The notes beneath the pieces were generated by a model, which saw nothing but the letters and a program-made list of their open reading frames with translations, made no database searches and was not told where the DNA came from. A stretch of 64,000 bases of DNA from Sphingomonas changnyeongensis (GTDB lineage: Bacteria; Pseudomonadota; Alphaproteobacteria; Sphingomonadales; Sphingomonadaceae). The stretch spans positions 1,682,501-1,746,500 of the forward strand of contig NZ_CP047895.1 in assembly GCF_009913435.1 (NCBI RefSeq), read 5' to 3'. Within the stretch, counting starts at the first letter, position 1; every line of letters starts with the position of its first letter. The position numbers and the translations under genes were made by a program. Of this stretch, positions 37,629 to 48,476 are shown piece after piece.

Positions 37629-39559
37629 TCGCCGAGGCGGGGCTGGCCGCATTGTGGCTGGCGGCGGCGCTCGCGCTGCTGCAGCTGGTGATGGGGGCGA
37701 CCGCCTTTGCCGGGCGCGGCGATGCCGCCCGGATGGTCGGCGGGGCGGTGGTCGGCCCGGCGGCGGTTGCCCAGGGGCTGCTAACGCTGCTTGCCTTCAT
37801 GCTGCTCGTCTGGCTGTTCACCGAATCCGACATGTCGGTGCGGCTGGTGGCGGCCAACAGCCATTCGGCCAAGCCGATGCTCTACAAGATCGCCGGCACC
37901 TGGGGAAATCACGAGGGCTCGATGCTGCTCTGGGTGACGATCCTGGGCGTGGCGGGCGCGGCGGTGGCGCTGTTCGAACGGCGGGTGAGCGCGCGGATGC
38001 GCCATGCGACGCTTGCCGCCCAGGCTGCGATCGGCCTCGGCTTTTTCGCGTTTCTGCTGTTTTCGTCAAACCCGTTCGAGCGGCTGGCACCGGCGGCGGC
38101 CGAGGGGCAGGGGCTCAACCCGCTGCTTCAGGATCCGGGCCTCGCCTTTCATCCGCCGACGCTTTACCTCGGCTATGTCGGGCTGTCGGTTGCCTTTTCC
38201 TTCGCGGTCGGCGCGCTGCTGACGCGCGAGGTCGATGCCGGTTTTGCCCGCGCGATGCGGCCCTGGGTGCTGGCGGCATGGATCATGCTGACGCTCGGCA
38301 TCACCGCCGGCAGCTACTGGGCCTATTATGAGCTGGGCTGGGGCGGCTGGTGGTTCTGGGACCCGGTTGAAAATGCCTCGCTGATGCCCTGGCTGGCGGC
38401 GACCGCGCTGCTGCATTCGGTGACCGTGCTGGCAACGCGCGATGCGCTGCGCGCCTGGACGGTGATGCTGGCGGTCATCGCCTTTTCGATGTCGATGGTC
38501 GGCACCTTCCTTGTGCGCTCCGGCATTCTGACCAGCGTTCACGCCTTTGCCGTCGATCCCCAGCGCGGGTCGTTCATCCTCGCGCTGCTCGCGCTCTATA
38601 TCGGCGGCGCGCTGGCGCTGTTCGGGTTGCGCATCGCGACCGTCAAGGAAGGCGCGCAGTTCGAGCCGGTGAGCCGCGAGGGCGCGCTTGTCGGCAACAA
38701 TCTGCTGCTCACCGCGATCCTGGGCGTGGTGTTCGTCGGCACGCTCTATCCGCTGGCGGCCGAGGCGCTGTCGGGCGAGAAATTGTCGGTCGGCCCGCCT
38801 TATTTCGACGCGACCGCCGGGCCGCTCGCGCTGTTGATGTTCGTGCTGATGGCGGCGGGGCCGCTTCTGCGCTGGCGGCGCGACCAGGCAAAGGCGCTGA
38901 TCCGGCGGCTGGCGGTGCCGATGTTGGCCGGGGTCGCCGCGCTGGGCGCGGTGCTGGTATTTGCGCCGGGCATCCGCATCCTGCCGCTGCTCGGGCTGGT
39001 GACGGCAATCGGCGTTGGCGCGGCCAGTGTCGCGCCGCTCTTTGGCCGTAACCTCAGGCGCACGCCGCTGTTCATCTGGGGCATGGTGATCGCGCATCTG
39101 GGTGTGGCCGTATCGCTGGCGGGCATGGCGTGCGACAGCGCCTTTACCCGTGAAACTTTGGTCGCGCTCAACCCGGGCGAGGCGCGCATGGTCGGGCCTT
39201 ATTCGGTCAGGCTGACGGCGATCGATCCGGTCGCCGGGCCGAACTGGACCGCGCTTGAAGCCACTTTGGTCGCGCAGCGCGGCACCAATGCGCCGATCAC
39301 GCTCAAGCCGCAGGCGCGCAGCTGGCCCAATCCGGTGACCCAGACCAGCGAATCGGCCATCGCCACTGCCTGGGACGGTCAGCTCTACACGGTGCTGGGC
39401 GCGCAGGATGAGCGCGGGCGCTGGCAGCTGCGGCTGTGGTGGAAACCGTTCGTGACCCTGATCTGGCTGGGCGGCGGGCTGATCGCGCTGGGCGGTGCGC
39501 TGGCGCTGGTCGGCCGGGTGCGTCGCGCGGCGCGCCAGCCGGTGGCGGCGTTCGCATGA
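37625..39559 (+). CDS. ccmF: Heme lyase CcmF
   Basis: CcmF is the integral-membrane core of the cytochrome c heme ligase. The 644-aa protein has about 14 membrane helices, the WWD domain (GGWWFWDPVENASLMPW) and conserved histidines (KIAGTWGNHEGSML, LLHSVTVLATRDALR). It is embedded in the ccm operon and overlaps ccmE and ccmG by 4 bp. Confidence 0.96.
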   Translation: MIAEAGLAALWLAAALALLQLVMGATAFAGRGDAARMVGGAVVGPAAVAQGLLTLLAFMLLVWLFTESDMSVRLVAANSHSAKPMLYKIAGTWGNHEGSMLLWVTILGVAGAAVALFERRVSARMRHATLAAQAAIGLGFFAFLLFSSNPFERLAPAAAEGQGLNPLLQDPGLAFHPPTLYLGYVGLSVAFSFAVGALLTREVDAGFARAMRPWVLAAWIMLTLGITAGSYWAYYELGWGGWWFWDPVENASLMPWLAATALLHSVTVLATRDALRAWTVMLAVIAFSMSMVGTFLVRSGILTSVHAFAVDPQRGSFILALLALYIGGALALFGLRIATVKEGAQFEPVSREGALVGNNLLLTAILGVVFVGTLYPLAAEALSGEKLSVGPPYFDATAGPLALLMFVLMAAGPLLRWRRDQAKALIRRLAVPMLAGVAALGAVLVFAPGIRILPLLGLVTAIGVGAASVAPLFGRNLRRTPLFIWGMVIAHLGVAVSLAGMACDSAFTRETLVALNPGEARMVGPYSVRLTAIDPVAGPNWTALEATLVAQRGTNAPITLKPQARSWPNPVTQTSESAIATAWDGQLYTVLGAQDERGRWQLRLWWKPFVTLIWLGGGLIALGGALALVGRVRRAARQPVAAFA

Positions 39560-40089
39560 AACGCGCGCTTATTCTCTGGCTGCCGCTCGCGGGGTTCGTC
39601 GCCTTTCTGGGCTTTGTCGCGCACGGCCTTTACGCCCCGGCAGACCGCAGCATCACCTCGCGCATGGTCGGCAAGCCGGTGCCGGCGTTCGACCTGCCCG
39701 AAGGCGCGCCGGGGCGCGGCCGGTTCGACAGCCGCGCGCTGGCAACCGGCAAGCCCCGCCTGCTCAACGTCTTTGCCAGCTGGTGCGTGCCCTGCGTCGC
39801 CGAAGCGCCGGTGCTGATGGAGCTGAAGCGGCGCGGGGTCGAGATCGACGCGATCGCGATCCGCGACCGGCCGCAGGATGTCGCCGGCTTCCTTGCGCGG
39901 CACGGCGACCCCTATCGCCATATCGGGTCCGACACCGTGTCGCGCGTGCAGCTGGCGATGGGATCATCGGGCGTGCCCGAGACGTTCGTCGTCGACGGGC
40001 GCGGCATCATCCGCCACCAGCATATCGGCGACATCCGGGCGGAGAATATCCCCGACATCCTCGCCCGGCTTGACGAGGCGGCACGGTGA
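39556..40089 (+). CDS. ccmG: Thiol:disulfide interchange protein CcmG (DsbE)
   Basis: This 177-aa membrane-anchored thioredoxin reduces apocytochrome c or CcmH cysteines. It has one N-terminal helix (ALILWLPLAGFVAFLGFVAH) and the redox motif WCVPC in NVFASWCVPCVAEAP, with the cis-proline region GVPETFVVDG. The ATG at 39556 overlaps the ccmF stop. Confidence 0.95.
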   Translation: MKRALILWLPLAGFVAFLGFVAHGLYAPADRSITSRMVGKPVPAFDLPEGAPGRGRFDSRALATGKPRLLNVFASWCVPCVAEAPVLMELKRRGVEIDAIAIRDRPQDVAGFLARHGDPYRHIGSDTVSRVQLAMGSSGVPETFVVDGRGIIRHQHIGDIRAENIPDILARLDEAAR

Positions 40090-40514
40090 GCGCGCCTGTG
40101 CGCCCGTGCGCCGCCGCCTTTGTCGCGCTGCTCGCCCTTGCCGGGCCGGCGCTGGCCGATTCCGCGCTGCCGCCGGCCCGTTATGCGCATGAACAGCTGG
40201 CCGATCCGGCAAAGGAGCGCGTCGCGCATGATCTGATGCTGACGCTGCGCTGCATCGTCTGTCAGGGCCAGTCGATTGCCGACAGCGATGCGGAACTGGC
40301 CGGCGACATGCGCGCGCTGGTGCGCAGCCGCATCGACGCCGGCGAGACGCCCGAGTCGATCCGCGACTGGCTGATCGAACGCTATGGCCGCTGGGTGACC
40401 TATGAACCGCCGGTCGATGCCGTCACCGCGCCCTTGTGGGTCACGCCGCTGATCCTGCTTGCCCTGGGCGGCTGGCTGGCGCGCGGGCGCTTCCGGGGGA
40501 GGGGACGGCGATGA
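40086..40514 (+). CDS. ccmH: Cytochrome c-type biogenesis protein CcmH
   Basis: This 142-aa protein has a signal sequence (AAFVALLALAGPALA), the redox motif LRCIVCQGQSIADSDAEL (RCxxC) and a C-terminal membrane helix (LWVTPLILLALGGWLA). CcmH acts with CcmF and CcmI in heme ligation. It is joined by 4-bp overlaps to its neighbours. Confidence 0.94.
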   Translation: MSAPVRPCAAAFVALLALAGPALADSALPPARYAHEQLADPAKERVAHDLMLTLRCIVCQGQSIADSDAELAGDMRALVRSRIDAGETPESIRDWLIERYGRWVTYEPPVDAVTAPLWVTPLILLALGGWLARGRFRGRGRR

Positions 40515-41122
40515 CGGGATGGCTGCCGGTGATCGGCCTGGTGGTGCTGGTCGGCCTTGCCATGTGGCGCTTTGCCAGCCTGCCGCGCGCGGCGTTTGAG
40601 GTGGTGGCCGCCGCGCTTCTGCTCGGTCTGGCCGGCTATGCCCTGCAGGGGCGGCCCGATCTGCCCGGCGCGCCACGCGCGACGCGCGCCGATGCGGCAC
40701 GGGTGGCCGATGCCGAAATCGCGCTCAGGGCAAAGTTTGGCGACCGCATGGGCGGGGCGCAGCAATATCTGATTGCCGCCGACGGCGCGATGCGCGCGGG
40801 GGTTCCGGCGGCGGCGATCGGCTTCATCCGCCGGGGACTGAAGGATTATCCGCGCGACCCCGATCTGTGGCTGGGGTTCGGCAACGCATTTGTCGTCTAT
40901 AATGAGGGGCAGGTGTCCCCGGCCGCGATGTTCGCGTTCCGGCGCGCCGCGGAGATCGCGCCGCTGCATCCCGGCCCGCCCTTCTTCATGGGGCTGGCGC
41001 TCGCCCAGTCGGGCCGCTTCAACGAGGCGCGGGAGCTGTGGCAGCAGCTGCTCGCCCGCAGCCCGGCCGATGCGCCGTGGCGCGACGAGCTGGAGGCAAG
41101 GATCGCCGAATTGCCCGCTTGA
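40511..41122 (+). CDS. ccmI: TPR-containing cytochrome c maturation protein CcmI (CycH)
   Basis: This 203-aa protein has an N-terminal pair of membrane helices (LPVIGLVVLVGLAMWRF, VVAAALLLGLAGYAL) and C-terminal TPR-like repeats (AAIGFIRRGLKDYPRDPDLW, FFMGLALAQSGRFNEARELW). This fits CcmI, which binds apocytochrome. It is short compared with many CcmI proteins but sits in the correct operon position. Confidence 0.85.
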   Translation: MTGWLPVIGLVVLVGLAMWRFASLPRAAFEVVAAALLLGLAGYALQGRPDLPGAPRATRADAARVADAEIALRAKFGDRMGGAQQYLIAADGAMRAGVPAAAIGFIRRGLKDYPRDPDLWLGFGNAFVVYNEGQVSPAAMFAFRRAAEIAPLHPGPPFFMGLALAQSGRFNEARELWQQLLARSPADAPWRDELEARIAELPA

Positions 41123-41132
41123 GGAGGTTGCC

Positions 41133-41909
41133 ATGCCCGATTGCCCGATGCCGACGCCGTTTCCGGCCATGCTCGACGGGGATTGGGTTCCGGTCACCGG
41201 GGGCGAATCCGGCGGGCTGGTGTTCGCGCGGCAGGGCGAGCGGCCCGCCTATCTGAAATATGGCACCGGCCGCGTGGCCGATGAACTGACCAATGAAATG
41301 GCGCGGCTGCGCTGGCTTGAGGGGCGCTGGCCGGCGCCGCGCATGCTGGCCTTTGCCAGCGAAGGCGGGGCGGCCTGGCTGCTGACCGAGGCGCTGTCGG
41401 GCGTGACGGTCGATGCGCTGCTGGCTGCCGAGCCGCACCGCGCGGCGGAGATTGCCGCGCTGCTCGGGCGCTATCTGCGTGATTTTCATGCGCTGCCCGC
41501 CGGCCAGTGTCCGTTCGAAATGGGTGCGGACCTGCGCATGACGGCCGCCAGCCGCAACATCGAGCTGGGTCTGGTCGATGAAACCGATTTCGATGCCGAG
41601 CGCCAGGGCTGGACCGCCGCCCAGGTCTGGGACGCGCTGGTTGCCACCCGGCCCGAGGGGCTGCGCCGCGTGGTCACGCATGGCGATTTTTCGACCGGCA
41701 ATCTGCTGATCGCCGACGGGGCCGTGGCCGGGATGATCGATGTCGGCCGGCTGGGTCTGGCCGACCCGTGGCAGGATCTGGCGATCCTGTGGAACAATCT
41801 GTCCGCTTACGGCGCGGACGCCCAGGCGGCGATGCTCGCGGCTTACGGCATCACGGAGCCGGACGAGGCCCGGCTCCGTTTCCACCTGCTGCTCGACGAG
41901 CTGTTCTGA
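41133..41909 (+). CDS. APH(3') family phosphotransferase
   Basis: This 258-aa protein has the aminoglycoside 3'-phosphotransferase fold: the catalytic loop [12 protein letters not shown] (Asp and Asn), the metal site [18 protein letters not shown] and a substrate-typical C terminus. In APH(3') enzymes the loop usually reads HGDxCxPN; here S-T-G replaces it, so the true substrate may differ. GAGGAGG overlaps the ccmI stop region, 11 bp upstream, suggesting co-transcription with ccm genes. A terminator follows. Confidence 0.85.
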   Translation: MPDCPMPTPFPAMLDGDWVPVTGGESGGLVFARQGERPAYLKYGTGRVADELTNEMARLRWLEGRWPAPRMLAFASEGGAAWLLTEALSGVTVDALLAAEPHRAAEIAALLGRYLRDFHALPAGQCPFEMGADLRMTAASRNIELGLVDETDFDAERQGWTAAQVWDALVATRPEGLRRVVTHGDFSTGNLLIADGAVAGMIDVGRLGLADPWQDLAILWNNLSAYGADAQAAMLAAYGITEPDEARLRFHLLLDELF

Positions 41910-41915
41910 GGCCTT

Positions 41916-41937
41916 GGGGCCGGACATATCCGGCCCC
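41916..41937. terminator. Hairpin between convergent phosphotransferase and ald genes
   Basis: GGGGCCGGA (41916-41924) pairs with TCCGGCCCC (41929-41937) around a 4-nt loop, 7 bp past the phosphotransferase stop. It can serve both convergent genes, although no long T tract is present. Confidence 0.7.
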
Positions 41938-41958
41938 CGGCTTCACTGCCGCCCCGGA

Positions 41959-43059
41959 TCAGGCCGGGTCGAACGGCAGGTCGAGCGCCTCGGCCACCGC
42001 CTGGTGACGGATCTTGCCGCCCGAGACGTTGAGGCCGTTTGCCAGATGCGCATCCGCCGCCATCGCTGCGTCCGCGCCCAGATTGGCGAGGCGGAGCACG
42101 AAGGGCAGCGTCGCATTGTTGAGCGCAAAGGCAGAGGTGCGCGCGACCGCGCCCGGCATGTTGGCGACGCAATAATGGGTCACGCCGTCCACTTCGAACA
42201 CCGGATTGTCGTGCGTGGTCGCGCGCGAGGTTTCAAAGCAGCCGCCCTGATCGATCGCGATATCGACCAGCACCGATCCGCGCTTCATCGTCTTCAGCAT
42301 GTCGCGGGTGACGAGCTTGGGCGCTGCCGCGCCCGGCACCAGCACCGCGCCGATGACCAGATGGGCGTTGCGCACCGCCGCTGCGATCGCGGCCTTGGAG
42401 GCATAGGCGGTTTTGATCTGGCTGGAAAAGAACATGTCCAGTTCGGCCAGCCGCGCCATGTTGATGTCATAGATGGTCACGTCGGCGCGCATGCCGACCG
42501 CCATCTGCGCGGCATTCACCCCGGCGACGCCGCCGCCCAGAATCGCGACCCGCGCCGGCGCGACGCCGGGCACGCCGCCCAGCAGCACGCCGCGACCGCC
42601 CTGTTCCTTTTCCAGATAATGGGCGCCGACCTGGATCGACATCCGCCCGGCGACTTCCGACATCGGCTTCAGGAGCGGCAGCGAGCCGTCGCGCGCCGTC
42701 ACCGTTTCATAGGCGATGCAGGTCGCGCCCGACTTCATCAGCCCTTCGGCCTGCGGCTTGTCGGCGGCCAGATGCAGATAGGTGAACAGCAGGTGGCGGC
42801 TCTCGAGCAGCGCGATCTCGCCCGGCTGGGGTTCCTTCACCTTCACGATCATGTCGGCATTGGCGAACACCTCGGCCGCGCTGCCCATGATGCGCGCGCC
42901 GGCGGCGACATAATCCTGATCGTCGAAATCGATGCCGCTGCCGGCGCGGGTTTCGACCACCACCTCATGGCCGGCCGCGACCAGCTCCGCCACCGACGGC
43001 GGGGTCAGGCCGACGCGATATTCGTGATTCTTGATTTCCTTGGGCACACCGACACGCAT
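41959..43059 (-). CDS. ald: Alanine dehydrogenase
   Basis: Ald interconverts L-alanine and pyruvate with NAD+/NADH, allowing growth on alanine. The 366-aa protein has the N-terminal signature [18 protein letters not shown], the catalytic lysine and histidine regions ([18 protein letters not shown]) and the dinucleotide motif [17 protein letters not shown]. It is divergent from an Lrp-family regulator, the arrangement known for AldR/ald. Confidence 0.96.
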   Translation of the reverse strand: MRVGVPKEIKNHEYRVGLTPPSVAELVAAGHEVVVETRAGSGIDFDDQDYVAAGARIMGSAAEVFANADMIVKVKEPQPGEIALLESRHLLFTYLHLAADKPQAEGLMKSGATCIAYETVTARDGSLPLLKPMSEVAGRMSIQVGAHYLEKEQGGRGVLLGGVPGVAPARVAILGGGVAGVNAAQMAVGMRADVTIYDINMARLAELDMFFSSQIKTAYASKAAIAAAVRNAHLVIGAVLVPGAAAPKLVTRDMLKTMKRGSVLVDIAIDQGGCFETSRATTHDNPVFEVDGVTHYCVANMPGAVARTSAFALNNATLPFVLRLANLGADAAMAADAHLANGLNVSGGKIRHQAVAEALDLPFDPA

Positions 43060-43137
43060 GTCCGTCTCTCCATCGCTCAGGGTTGTCGCCCTGATCGATA
43101 GCGCAAAGCGGGCGCGCGAATCCCTGCAACTTCACTG

Positions 43138-43170
43138 CGCCGGATGCCGTTTGCGCGCATAAATCCGGCG
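43138..43170. promoter_or_regulatory. Inverted repeat between ald and the Lrp regulator
   Basis: CGCCGGAT (43138-43145) and ATCCGGCG (43163-43170) form a perfect 8-bp inverted repeat 17 bp apart, in the 143-bp divergent intergenic space. It is a candidate operator for the neighbouring Lrp protein. The match to any known AldR site was not tested. Confidence 0.4.
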
Positions 43171-43202
43171 TGATAGAGCGACTTGACAGAGGATATCTGC
43201 GC

Positions 43203-43700
43203 ATGGACCGGATTGACCGCAACATCCTGAAGGCGCTGGCCGCCGATGCGCGGCTGCCGGTTGCGCAGATCGCCGAACGGGTCGGCCTGTCCCAGTCGGC
43301 CTGCACGCGGCGCATCCAGGCGCTGGAGGCGGGCGGGCTGATCGAGGGCTATGGCGCGCGGCTCGGCCATCGCCGGCTCGGCTTTCACGTCACAGCGCTG
43401 GTCGACATCACGCTCAGCACCCAGGTCGAGGAGGATCTGGCGCGGTTCGAGCGGGCGGTGGCGGCGATCGACGGTGTCGTGGAATGCGCGCTGATTTCGG
43501 GCGCGCATGATTACCGGCTGAAGATCGTCGCCCGCGACCTTGATGATTATGAGCGGCTGCACCGCGAACATCTTGGCCGGCTGCCCGGCGTGACGACGAT
43601 CAGCAGCAGTTTCGTGCTGCGCGCTATCCCGACGCGCAGCGAGGCCGACGCCCTGTTCGGCACGGCCGGGCCGGAGGGTGGCGAGCGGCCGACCCGATAG
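43203..43700 (+). CDS. Lrp/AsnC family transcriptional regulator (AldR-like)
   Basis: This 165-aa regulator has an N-terminal helix-turn-helix ([40 protein letters not shown]) and a C-terminal RAM ligand-binding domain ([19 protein letters not shown]). The divergent ald gene makes it a probable alanine-responsive activator. The start at 43203 follows AGAGGA at proper spacing; an upstream GTG at 43170 has none. Confidence 0.9.
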   Translation: MDRIDRNILKALAADARLPVAQIAERVGLSQSACTRRIQALEAGGLIEGYGARLGHRRLGFHVTALVDITLSTQVEEDLARFERAVAAIDGVVECALISGAHDYRLKIVARDLDDYERLHREHLGRLPGVTTISSSFVLRAIPTRSEADALFGTAGPEGGERPTR

Positions 43701-43803
43701 GCGTTGCAGCCCCACCGGGCGCGTGATAGGGGCCGCCCGCCTGTGCAAGGGGCGTAGTGCTTGTTATGCGCTTGATGTCGCGATTGATCGAAATGACCCG
43801 CCG

Positions 43804-45759
43804 ATGATGTCCGGCACCGCCGACCCGATGGGCAGCGACACGCCGGGCTGCGACGACGCGCCGGTCATGCAGGATCCGCACGGCCATGCCGGCCAGGGGC
43901 TGGCGCGGCTTGCCGTGGCGGCGATCGGCATCGTGTTCGGCGATATCGGCACCAGCCCGATCTATGCGTTCCGCGAGACCTTTGCCGGCCATCACCCGCT
44001 GACGCCCGACCGGCTGCACATCTATGGCGTGCTCAGCCTCGTCTTCTGGTCGATGATGCTGGTCGTCACGCTCAAATATGTGTCGATCATCATGCGCGCC
44101 GACAACAAGGGCGAGGGCGGCAGCCTGGCGCTGCTCGCGCTCATCAACCGGTCGACCAATGGCGCGCGCTGGACGGCGCCGATCGTGCTGCTCGGCGTGT
44201 TCGCGACCGCGCTGTTTTATGGCGACTCGATGATCACCCCGGCGATGTCGGTGCTGTCGGCGGTCGAGGGGCTGACGGTGGTCGAGGCGCGCTTTGCGCC
44301 GCTGGTCGTGCCGATCGCGGTCGGCATCATGATCTTCCTGTTCATGATCCAGTCGCGCGGCACCGCGGCGGTCGGGCGGCTGTTCGGGCCGATCATGCTC
44401 GCCTATTTCGTCGCGATCGCCGCGCTGGGCATTGTCCAGATCGTGAAGGCGCCGGGCATTCTCGCCGCGCTCAATCCCTGGCATGCGGTGCAGTTCTTCC
44501 TTGTCGACCAGTGGCTGGCCTTCCTCGCGCTCGGCTCGGTCGTGCTCGCGGTGACGGGGGCCGAGGCGCTCTATGCCGATATGGGCCATTTCGGGCGCAA
44601 CCCGATCCGCGTGTCCTGGCTGTTCTTCGTGCTGCCGGCGCTGATGCTCAATTATCTGGGGCAGGGGGCGATGGTCGTCGGCCTGCCGCCCGAGGCGGCG
44701 GTCGAGACGATCAAGAACCCGTTCTTCCTGCTCGCGCCCGAATCGCTGCGCCTGCCGCTCGTCATCCTGGCAACTTTGGCCACCATCATCGCCAGCCAGG
44801 CGGTGATTTCGGGGGCGTTCTCGGTGACCCAGCAGGCGATCCAGCTGGGCTTCATCCCGCGCCTGCGCATCACCCACACCAGCGCGTCGACCGCCGGGCA
44901 GATCTATATCCCGGTGATCAACTGGACGCTGATGACGGTCGTCATCCTGCTGGTGCTGAGCTTCCAGTCCTCGTCGAACCTTGCCGCCGCTTATGGCATC
45001 GCGGTCACCGGCGCGATGTCGATCGATGCCTGTCTGCTCGCGGTCGTGCTGTTTTCGATGTGGCGCTGGAACAAGCTGCTGGCGACGCTGCTGCTCGCGG
45101 TGTTCTTCATCGTCGACTTGGCCTATCTGCTGTCGAACCTGACCAAGGTGCCCGATGGCGGCTGGTTCCCGCTGCTCGTGGGGCTGATCGCGTTCACGCT
45201 GCTGACCACCTGGGCCAAGGGCCGCAAGCTGATGATCGAGCGGCTGCGCGAATCGGCGATGCCGATTTCGATCTTCATCGAATCCGCGACCAACTCGGCC
45301 ACCCGCGTCCCCGGCACCGCAGTGTTCATGACCTCGACGCCCGAAGGCGTGCCGCATGCGCTGCTCCACAATCTCAAGCACAACAAGGTGCTGCATGAGC
45401 GGGTGATCCTGCTGACGGTCAGGATCCTCGATGTGCCCTATGTCGAGCAGGTGCAGCGCTGCCAGCTTGAGGATCTCGGCCGCGGCTTCCACCGGCTGGT
45501 GATCAAATATGGCTTCATGCAGGAACCCGATGTTCCCGCCGCGCTCAAGAACCTCACCGGCTGCGGGCCCGAGTTCAAGATGATGGACACCAGCTTCTTC
45601 CTCGCGCGCCAGACGCTGCTCGCCTCGTCGCGGCCGGGCATGGCGCTGTGGCGGGAAAAGCTGTTCGCCTGGATGCTGCGCAACGCGGAAAGCGCGATGG
45701 AGTTTTTCCGCCTGCCGACCAACCGCGTCGTCGAACTGGGCAGCCAGGTCGAAATCTGA
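43804..45759 (+). CDS. kup: Kup family potassium uptake transporter
   Basis: Kup imports K+ with protons. The 651-aa protein has the N-terminal signature ([20 protein letters not shown]), about 12 membrane helices, conserved segments [20 protein letters not shown] and [14 protein letters not shown], and a hydrophilic C-terminal domain ([20 protein letters not shown]). ATG 43804 is chosen; an in-frame extension to 43678 overlaps the upstream gene and lacks support. Confidence 0.95.
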   Translation: MMSGTADPMGSDTPGCDDAPVMQDPHGHAGQGLARLAVAAIGIVFGDIGTSPIYAFRETFAGHHPLTPDRLHIYGVLSLVFWSMMLVVTLKYVSIIMRADNKGEGGSLALLALINRSTNGARWTAPIVLLGVFATALFYGDSMITPAMSVLSAVEGLTVVEARFAPLVVPIAVGIMIFLFMIQSRGTAAVGRLFGPIMLAYFVAIAALGIVQIVKAPGILAALNPWHAVQFFLVDQWLAFLALGSVVLAVTGAEALYADMGHFGRNPIRVSWLFFVLPALMLNYLGQGAMVVGLPPEAAVETIKNPFFLLAPESLRLPLVILATLATIIASQAVISGAFSVTQQAIQLGFIPRLRITHTSASTAGQIYIPVINWTLMTVVILLVLSFQSSSNLAAAYGIAVTGAMSIDACLLAVVLFSMWRWNKLLATLLLAVFFIVDLAYLLSNLTKVPDGGWFPLLVGLIAFTLLTTWAKGRKLMIERLRESAMPISIFIESATNSATRVPGTAVFMTSTPEGVPHALLHNLKHNKVLHERVILLTVRILDVPYVEQVQRCQLEDLGRGFHRLVIKYGFMQEPDVPAALKNLTGCGPEFKMMDTSFFLARQTLLASSRPGMALWREKLFAWMLRNAESAMEFFRLPTNRVVELGSQVEI

Positions 45760-45762
45760 GGG

Positions 45763-45797
45763 GGGTGTGTTTGCGCTTCACCGCGCAAGACACACCC
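45763..45797. terminator. Strong hairpin between convergent kup and GST genes
   Basis: GGGTGTGTTTGCGC (45763-45776) pairs with GCGCAAGACACACCC (45783-45797), with one bulged base and a 6-nt loop. It lies midway between two convergent stop codons, so it likely works in both directions. Confidence 0.7.
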
Positions 45798-45812
45798 TCT
45801 CCGACTTAACCC

Positions 45813-46478
45813 TCACGCCAGGATGGTGCGCGCCCGCTCGACAAAGCGCTGGGCACCGTCGCCACTCATGTCCGGGCGCGGCGGCACCTGCATGCCGCGC
45901 ACCACCGCCGGCCGCTCGCCGATCCGCGCCAGCCAGTCGGCGAGGCGCGGATGGTTGGCGAGCGTCAGGCCCGGCCATTCATGCGCGCGCACCCAGGGCC
46001 AGCAGGCAATGTCGGCGATGCTGTAATCATCGCCCGCCAGATAGGGGCTGTCGGCCAGCCGCGTTTCCATCACGCCGAACAGCCGGTAGCTTTCGCGCTC
46101 ATAGCGTTCGATCGCGGCGGGGATATGTTCGGGGAAATAGCGTTTGAAGACGTTGAGCTGGCCCATCATCGGGCCAAGCCCGCCCATCTGCCACATCAGC
46201 CACTGCACCGCGCGGCTGCGCCCTTCAGCGTCGGCGGGCAGGAACCGGCCGGTCTTTTCGGCCAGATAAAGCAGGATCGCCCCCGATTCGAAGACGGGAA
46301 AGCCATTGTCGACAATCGCCGGGATGCGGCCATTGGGGTTGATCGCGAGGAAATCGGGCTGTTTCTGGGCCTGGGAGGACAGGTCGATCACATGCAGACG
46401 ATAATCCAGCCCGCATTCCTCGAGCATGATCGACACTTTGTGGCCGTTGGGGGTGGCGGCGGTATGGAACTCGATCAT
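45813..46478 (-). CDS. Glutathione S-transferase family protein
   Basis: This 221-aa protein has a thioredoxin-like N-terminal GST domain ([28 protein letters not shown] with the cis-proline, [20 protein letters not shown]) and a helical C-terminal domain ([17 protein letters not shown]). The TPNGHK start resembles the YfcG/YghU nu-class group, which act as disulfide-bond oxidoreductases. The start at 46478 follows AAGGAGA. It is divergent from a LigT-like gene. Confidence 0.9.
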   Translation of the reverse strand: MIEFHTAATPNGHKVSIMLEECGLDYRLHVIDLSSQAQKQPDFLAINPNGRIPAIVDNGFPVFESGAILLYLAEKTGRFLPADAEGRSRAVQWLMWQMGGLGPMMGQLNVFKRYFPEHIPAAIERYERESYRLFGVMETRLADSPYLAGDDYSIADIACWPWVRAHEWPGLTLANHPRLADWLARIGERPAVVRGMQVPPRPDMSGDGAQRFVERARTILA

Positions 46479-46539
46479 CGCTGTCTCCTTGGTCCGGTGG
46501 CGGTGCCCCGGCCGGGCCGGGGCGCGCGTCGGGGGCAAT

Positions 46540-47055
46540 GTGACGCCGGCGCCGATCATTGTCACCGCGCTTCTTGGCGCCGCCGACCAGGCCTTTGCCG
46601 ACAAGCTGCGGCGGGCGCATTATCCGGCGGCGCGCAACCATGTGCCCGCGCATCTGACGCTGTTCCACCAGCTGCCCCCGGCGAGCGGCCCGGAACTGGC
46701 CACGCGGCTGCGCGCCGCCGTGGCGGGGCGCGCACCGCCGCGCGCGCGGATCGCCGGGGTGATGCGGCTGGAGGCCGGGGTCGCGCTCAGCGTCCACAGC
46801 CCCGATCTGGCGGCGATCCGCGACGAGCTGGCCGACGGGCTGGCCGGACTGCTCGGCGCGCAGGACCGGGCCGGGTGGCAGCCGCACATCACCATCCAGA
46901 ACGGCGTCCCGGCGCGCGAGGCGAAGGCGCTGTTCGCCGCCCTGTCGGCCGAGGTGACCGCCCGGCCGCTGCACATAGCCGGGCTGGCAAGCTGGGCATG
47001 GCGCGGCGGGCCGTGGGAGGCGATCGGCAGCACCCGCTTCAACGGGCGCGGCTGA
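46540..47055 (+). CDS. 2'-5' RNA ligase/cyclic phosphodiesterase family protein (LigT-like)
   Basis: This 171-aa protein belongs to the 2H phosphoesterase superfamily: the two HxT motifs are HLTLFH and HITIQN. Members open 2',3'-cyclic phosphates or ligate RNA halves in vitro; the cellular role is uncertain. GTG 46540 is the most economical start, because the ORF extends upstream into the promoter of the divergent GST gene. Confidence 0.83.
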   Translation: MTPAPIIVTALLGAADQAFADKLRRAHYPAARNHVPAHLTLFHQLPPASGPELATRLRAAVAGRAPPRARIAGVMRLEAGVALSVHSPDLAAIRDELADGLAGLLGAQDRAGWQPHITIQNGVPAREAKALFAALSAEVTARPLHIAGLASWAWRGGPWEAIGSTRFNGRG

Positions 47056-47061
47056 CCGCGC

Positions 47062-48327
47062 TCAGCATTGCTGCGGCAGTTCCTTGAGGGGGCGCGATGC
47101 ATCGGCAAGGTCGAGCGGGTCGATCCGCGCCCCGGCCAGCACCAGCGCGCGGCCCTGCACATAATCCTTGGTCGCGTTGACGCAGTCGAGCGCGATCACC
47201 CGGCCGTCCTTCAGGTAAACGACCGAAAACCCGCCTGCCGCCGGATCGCCGCGCAGCACCGCCTCGTCATGGCCGAGCGACAGGCCGACGGTCTGCAGCT
47301 TCAGATCATATTGGTTCGACCAGAACCACGGCACGGCATCATAAACGGCGTCCTCGCCGCAGATGGTGCGCGCCGCGACACCCGCCTGATCATTGGCGTT
47401 CTGGACCGATTCGACGCGGATGCGCGCGCCGCCGGCAAAGCGGTTGGCGGCGACCGCGCAGTCGCCGATCGCGAAGATATCAGCCAGGCTGGTGCGGCAG
47501 CGTTCATCGACAGATACCCCGCTGGCATCGCCCGCAGCACCTGCGGCGAGCAGCGGCGCGACCTCGGGCACGATGCCGATGCCGACAATCGCCATGTCGG
47601 CGGGCACCAGCATCCCGGGCGTGCCGTCGCCGCCCGCGAGGCGCACGCCGGTCATCCGCCCGCTCGCCGGATCGGTTTCGATCGCCGCGACGCTCGCGCC
47701 CAGATGCAGGTCGACGCCGTGCGCCCGGTGGCGTTCGGCATAAAAGGCCGACAGCGCCGGGCCGGCGACGCGGGCGAGCAGCCGCTCCTGCGCCTCGAAC
47801 AGGCTGACGCGCTTGCCAAGCTTCACCAGCACCGCTGCCGCCTCGAGCCCGATATAGCCGCCGCCGATGATCGCGATCCGCTCCGCCTCGCCCAGATGCG
47901 CGACCAGCCGGTCGACATCGGCGCGGGTGCGGATGCGGTGGACATCGCCGCACTCGCCACCCGGGCAGGGCAGGGCGCGCGGCCGCCCGCCCGCCGCCCA
48001 GATCAGCCGGTCATATTGAATGGCCTCGCCCCGGTCGGTCGTCACGCGGTGCGCTTCGGCATCGACGGTGACGACGCGTTCGCCGGGCCTGATGTCGATC
48101 CCGCGTTCGGCCCAGAAACGCTCGGGGCGGATCAGCAGCCGCTCGAACGGCTTTTCCCCGGCCAGATAGTCCTTGGACAGCGGCGGACGCTCATAGGGCA
48201 GTTCCGGCTCGTCGCCGATCATCGTCACTGTGCCGGCATAGCCCAGCTGCCGCAGCATGATCGCCGCCTGCGCCCCGCCATGGCCCGCACCCACGATCAC
48301 CACCCGGCCCATGCTCGCGTCCGTCAA
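47062..48327 (-). CDS. FAD-dependent oxidoreductase (ferredoxin/rubredoxin reductase type)
   Basis: This 421-aa flavoprotein has the FAD motif [20 protein letters not shown], the conserved [12 protein letters not shown] stretch, a central NAD(P)H site [15 protein letters not shown], and the second FAD motif [18 protein letters not shown]. The C-terminal reductase domain of this family follows ([17 protein letters not shown]). It resembles reductases that feed Rieske oxygenases or P450 ferredoxins, but no such partner is adjacent. It converges on the LigT-like gene. Confidence 0.92.
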   Translation of the reverse strand: MTDASMGRVVIVGAGHGGAQAAIMLRQLGYAGTVTMIGDEPELPYERPPLSKDYLAGEKPFERLLIRPERFWAERGIDIRPGERVVTVDAEAHRVTTDRGEAIQYDRLIWAAGGRPRALPCPGGECGDVHRIRTRADVDRLVAHLGEAERIAIIGGGYIGLEAAAVLVKLGKRVSLFEAQERLLARVAGPALSAFYAERHRAHGVDLHLGASVAAIETDPASGRMTGVRLAGGDGTPGMLVPADMAIVGIGIVPEVAPLLAAGAAGDASGVSVDERCRTSLADIFAIGDCAVAANRFAGGARIRVESVQNANDQAGVAARTICGEDAVYDAVPWFWSNQYDLKLQTVGLSLGHDEAVLRGDPAAGGFSVVYLKDGRVIALDCVNATKDYVQGRALVLAGARIDPLDLADASRPLKELPQQC

Positions 48328-48476
48328 CTTCCGCTGCTCCCTTCACGCCGCCCGGCCTGTCCGGGGCAAGGAGCAGAAAGAAGATCGCAGCCCTCCGGTC
48401 AAGCAGGTCGCGCAGCTGCTCATCTGCCGGTTGACCGGGCGCGCCAGCCCGCCTATAGCGCCGCCTCGCCGTCAGG

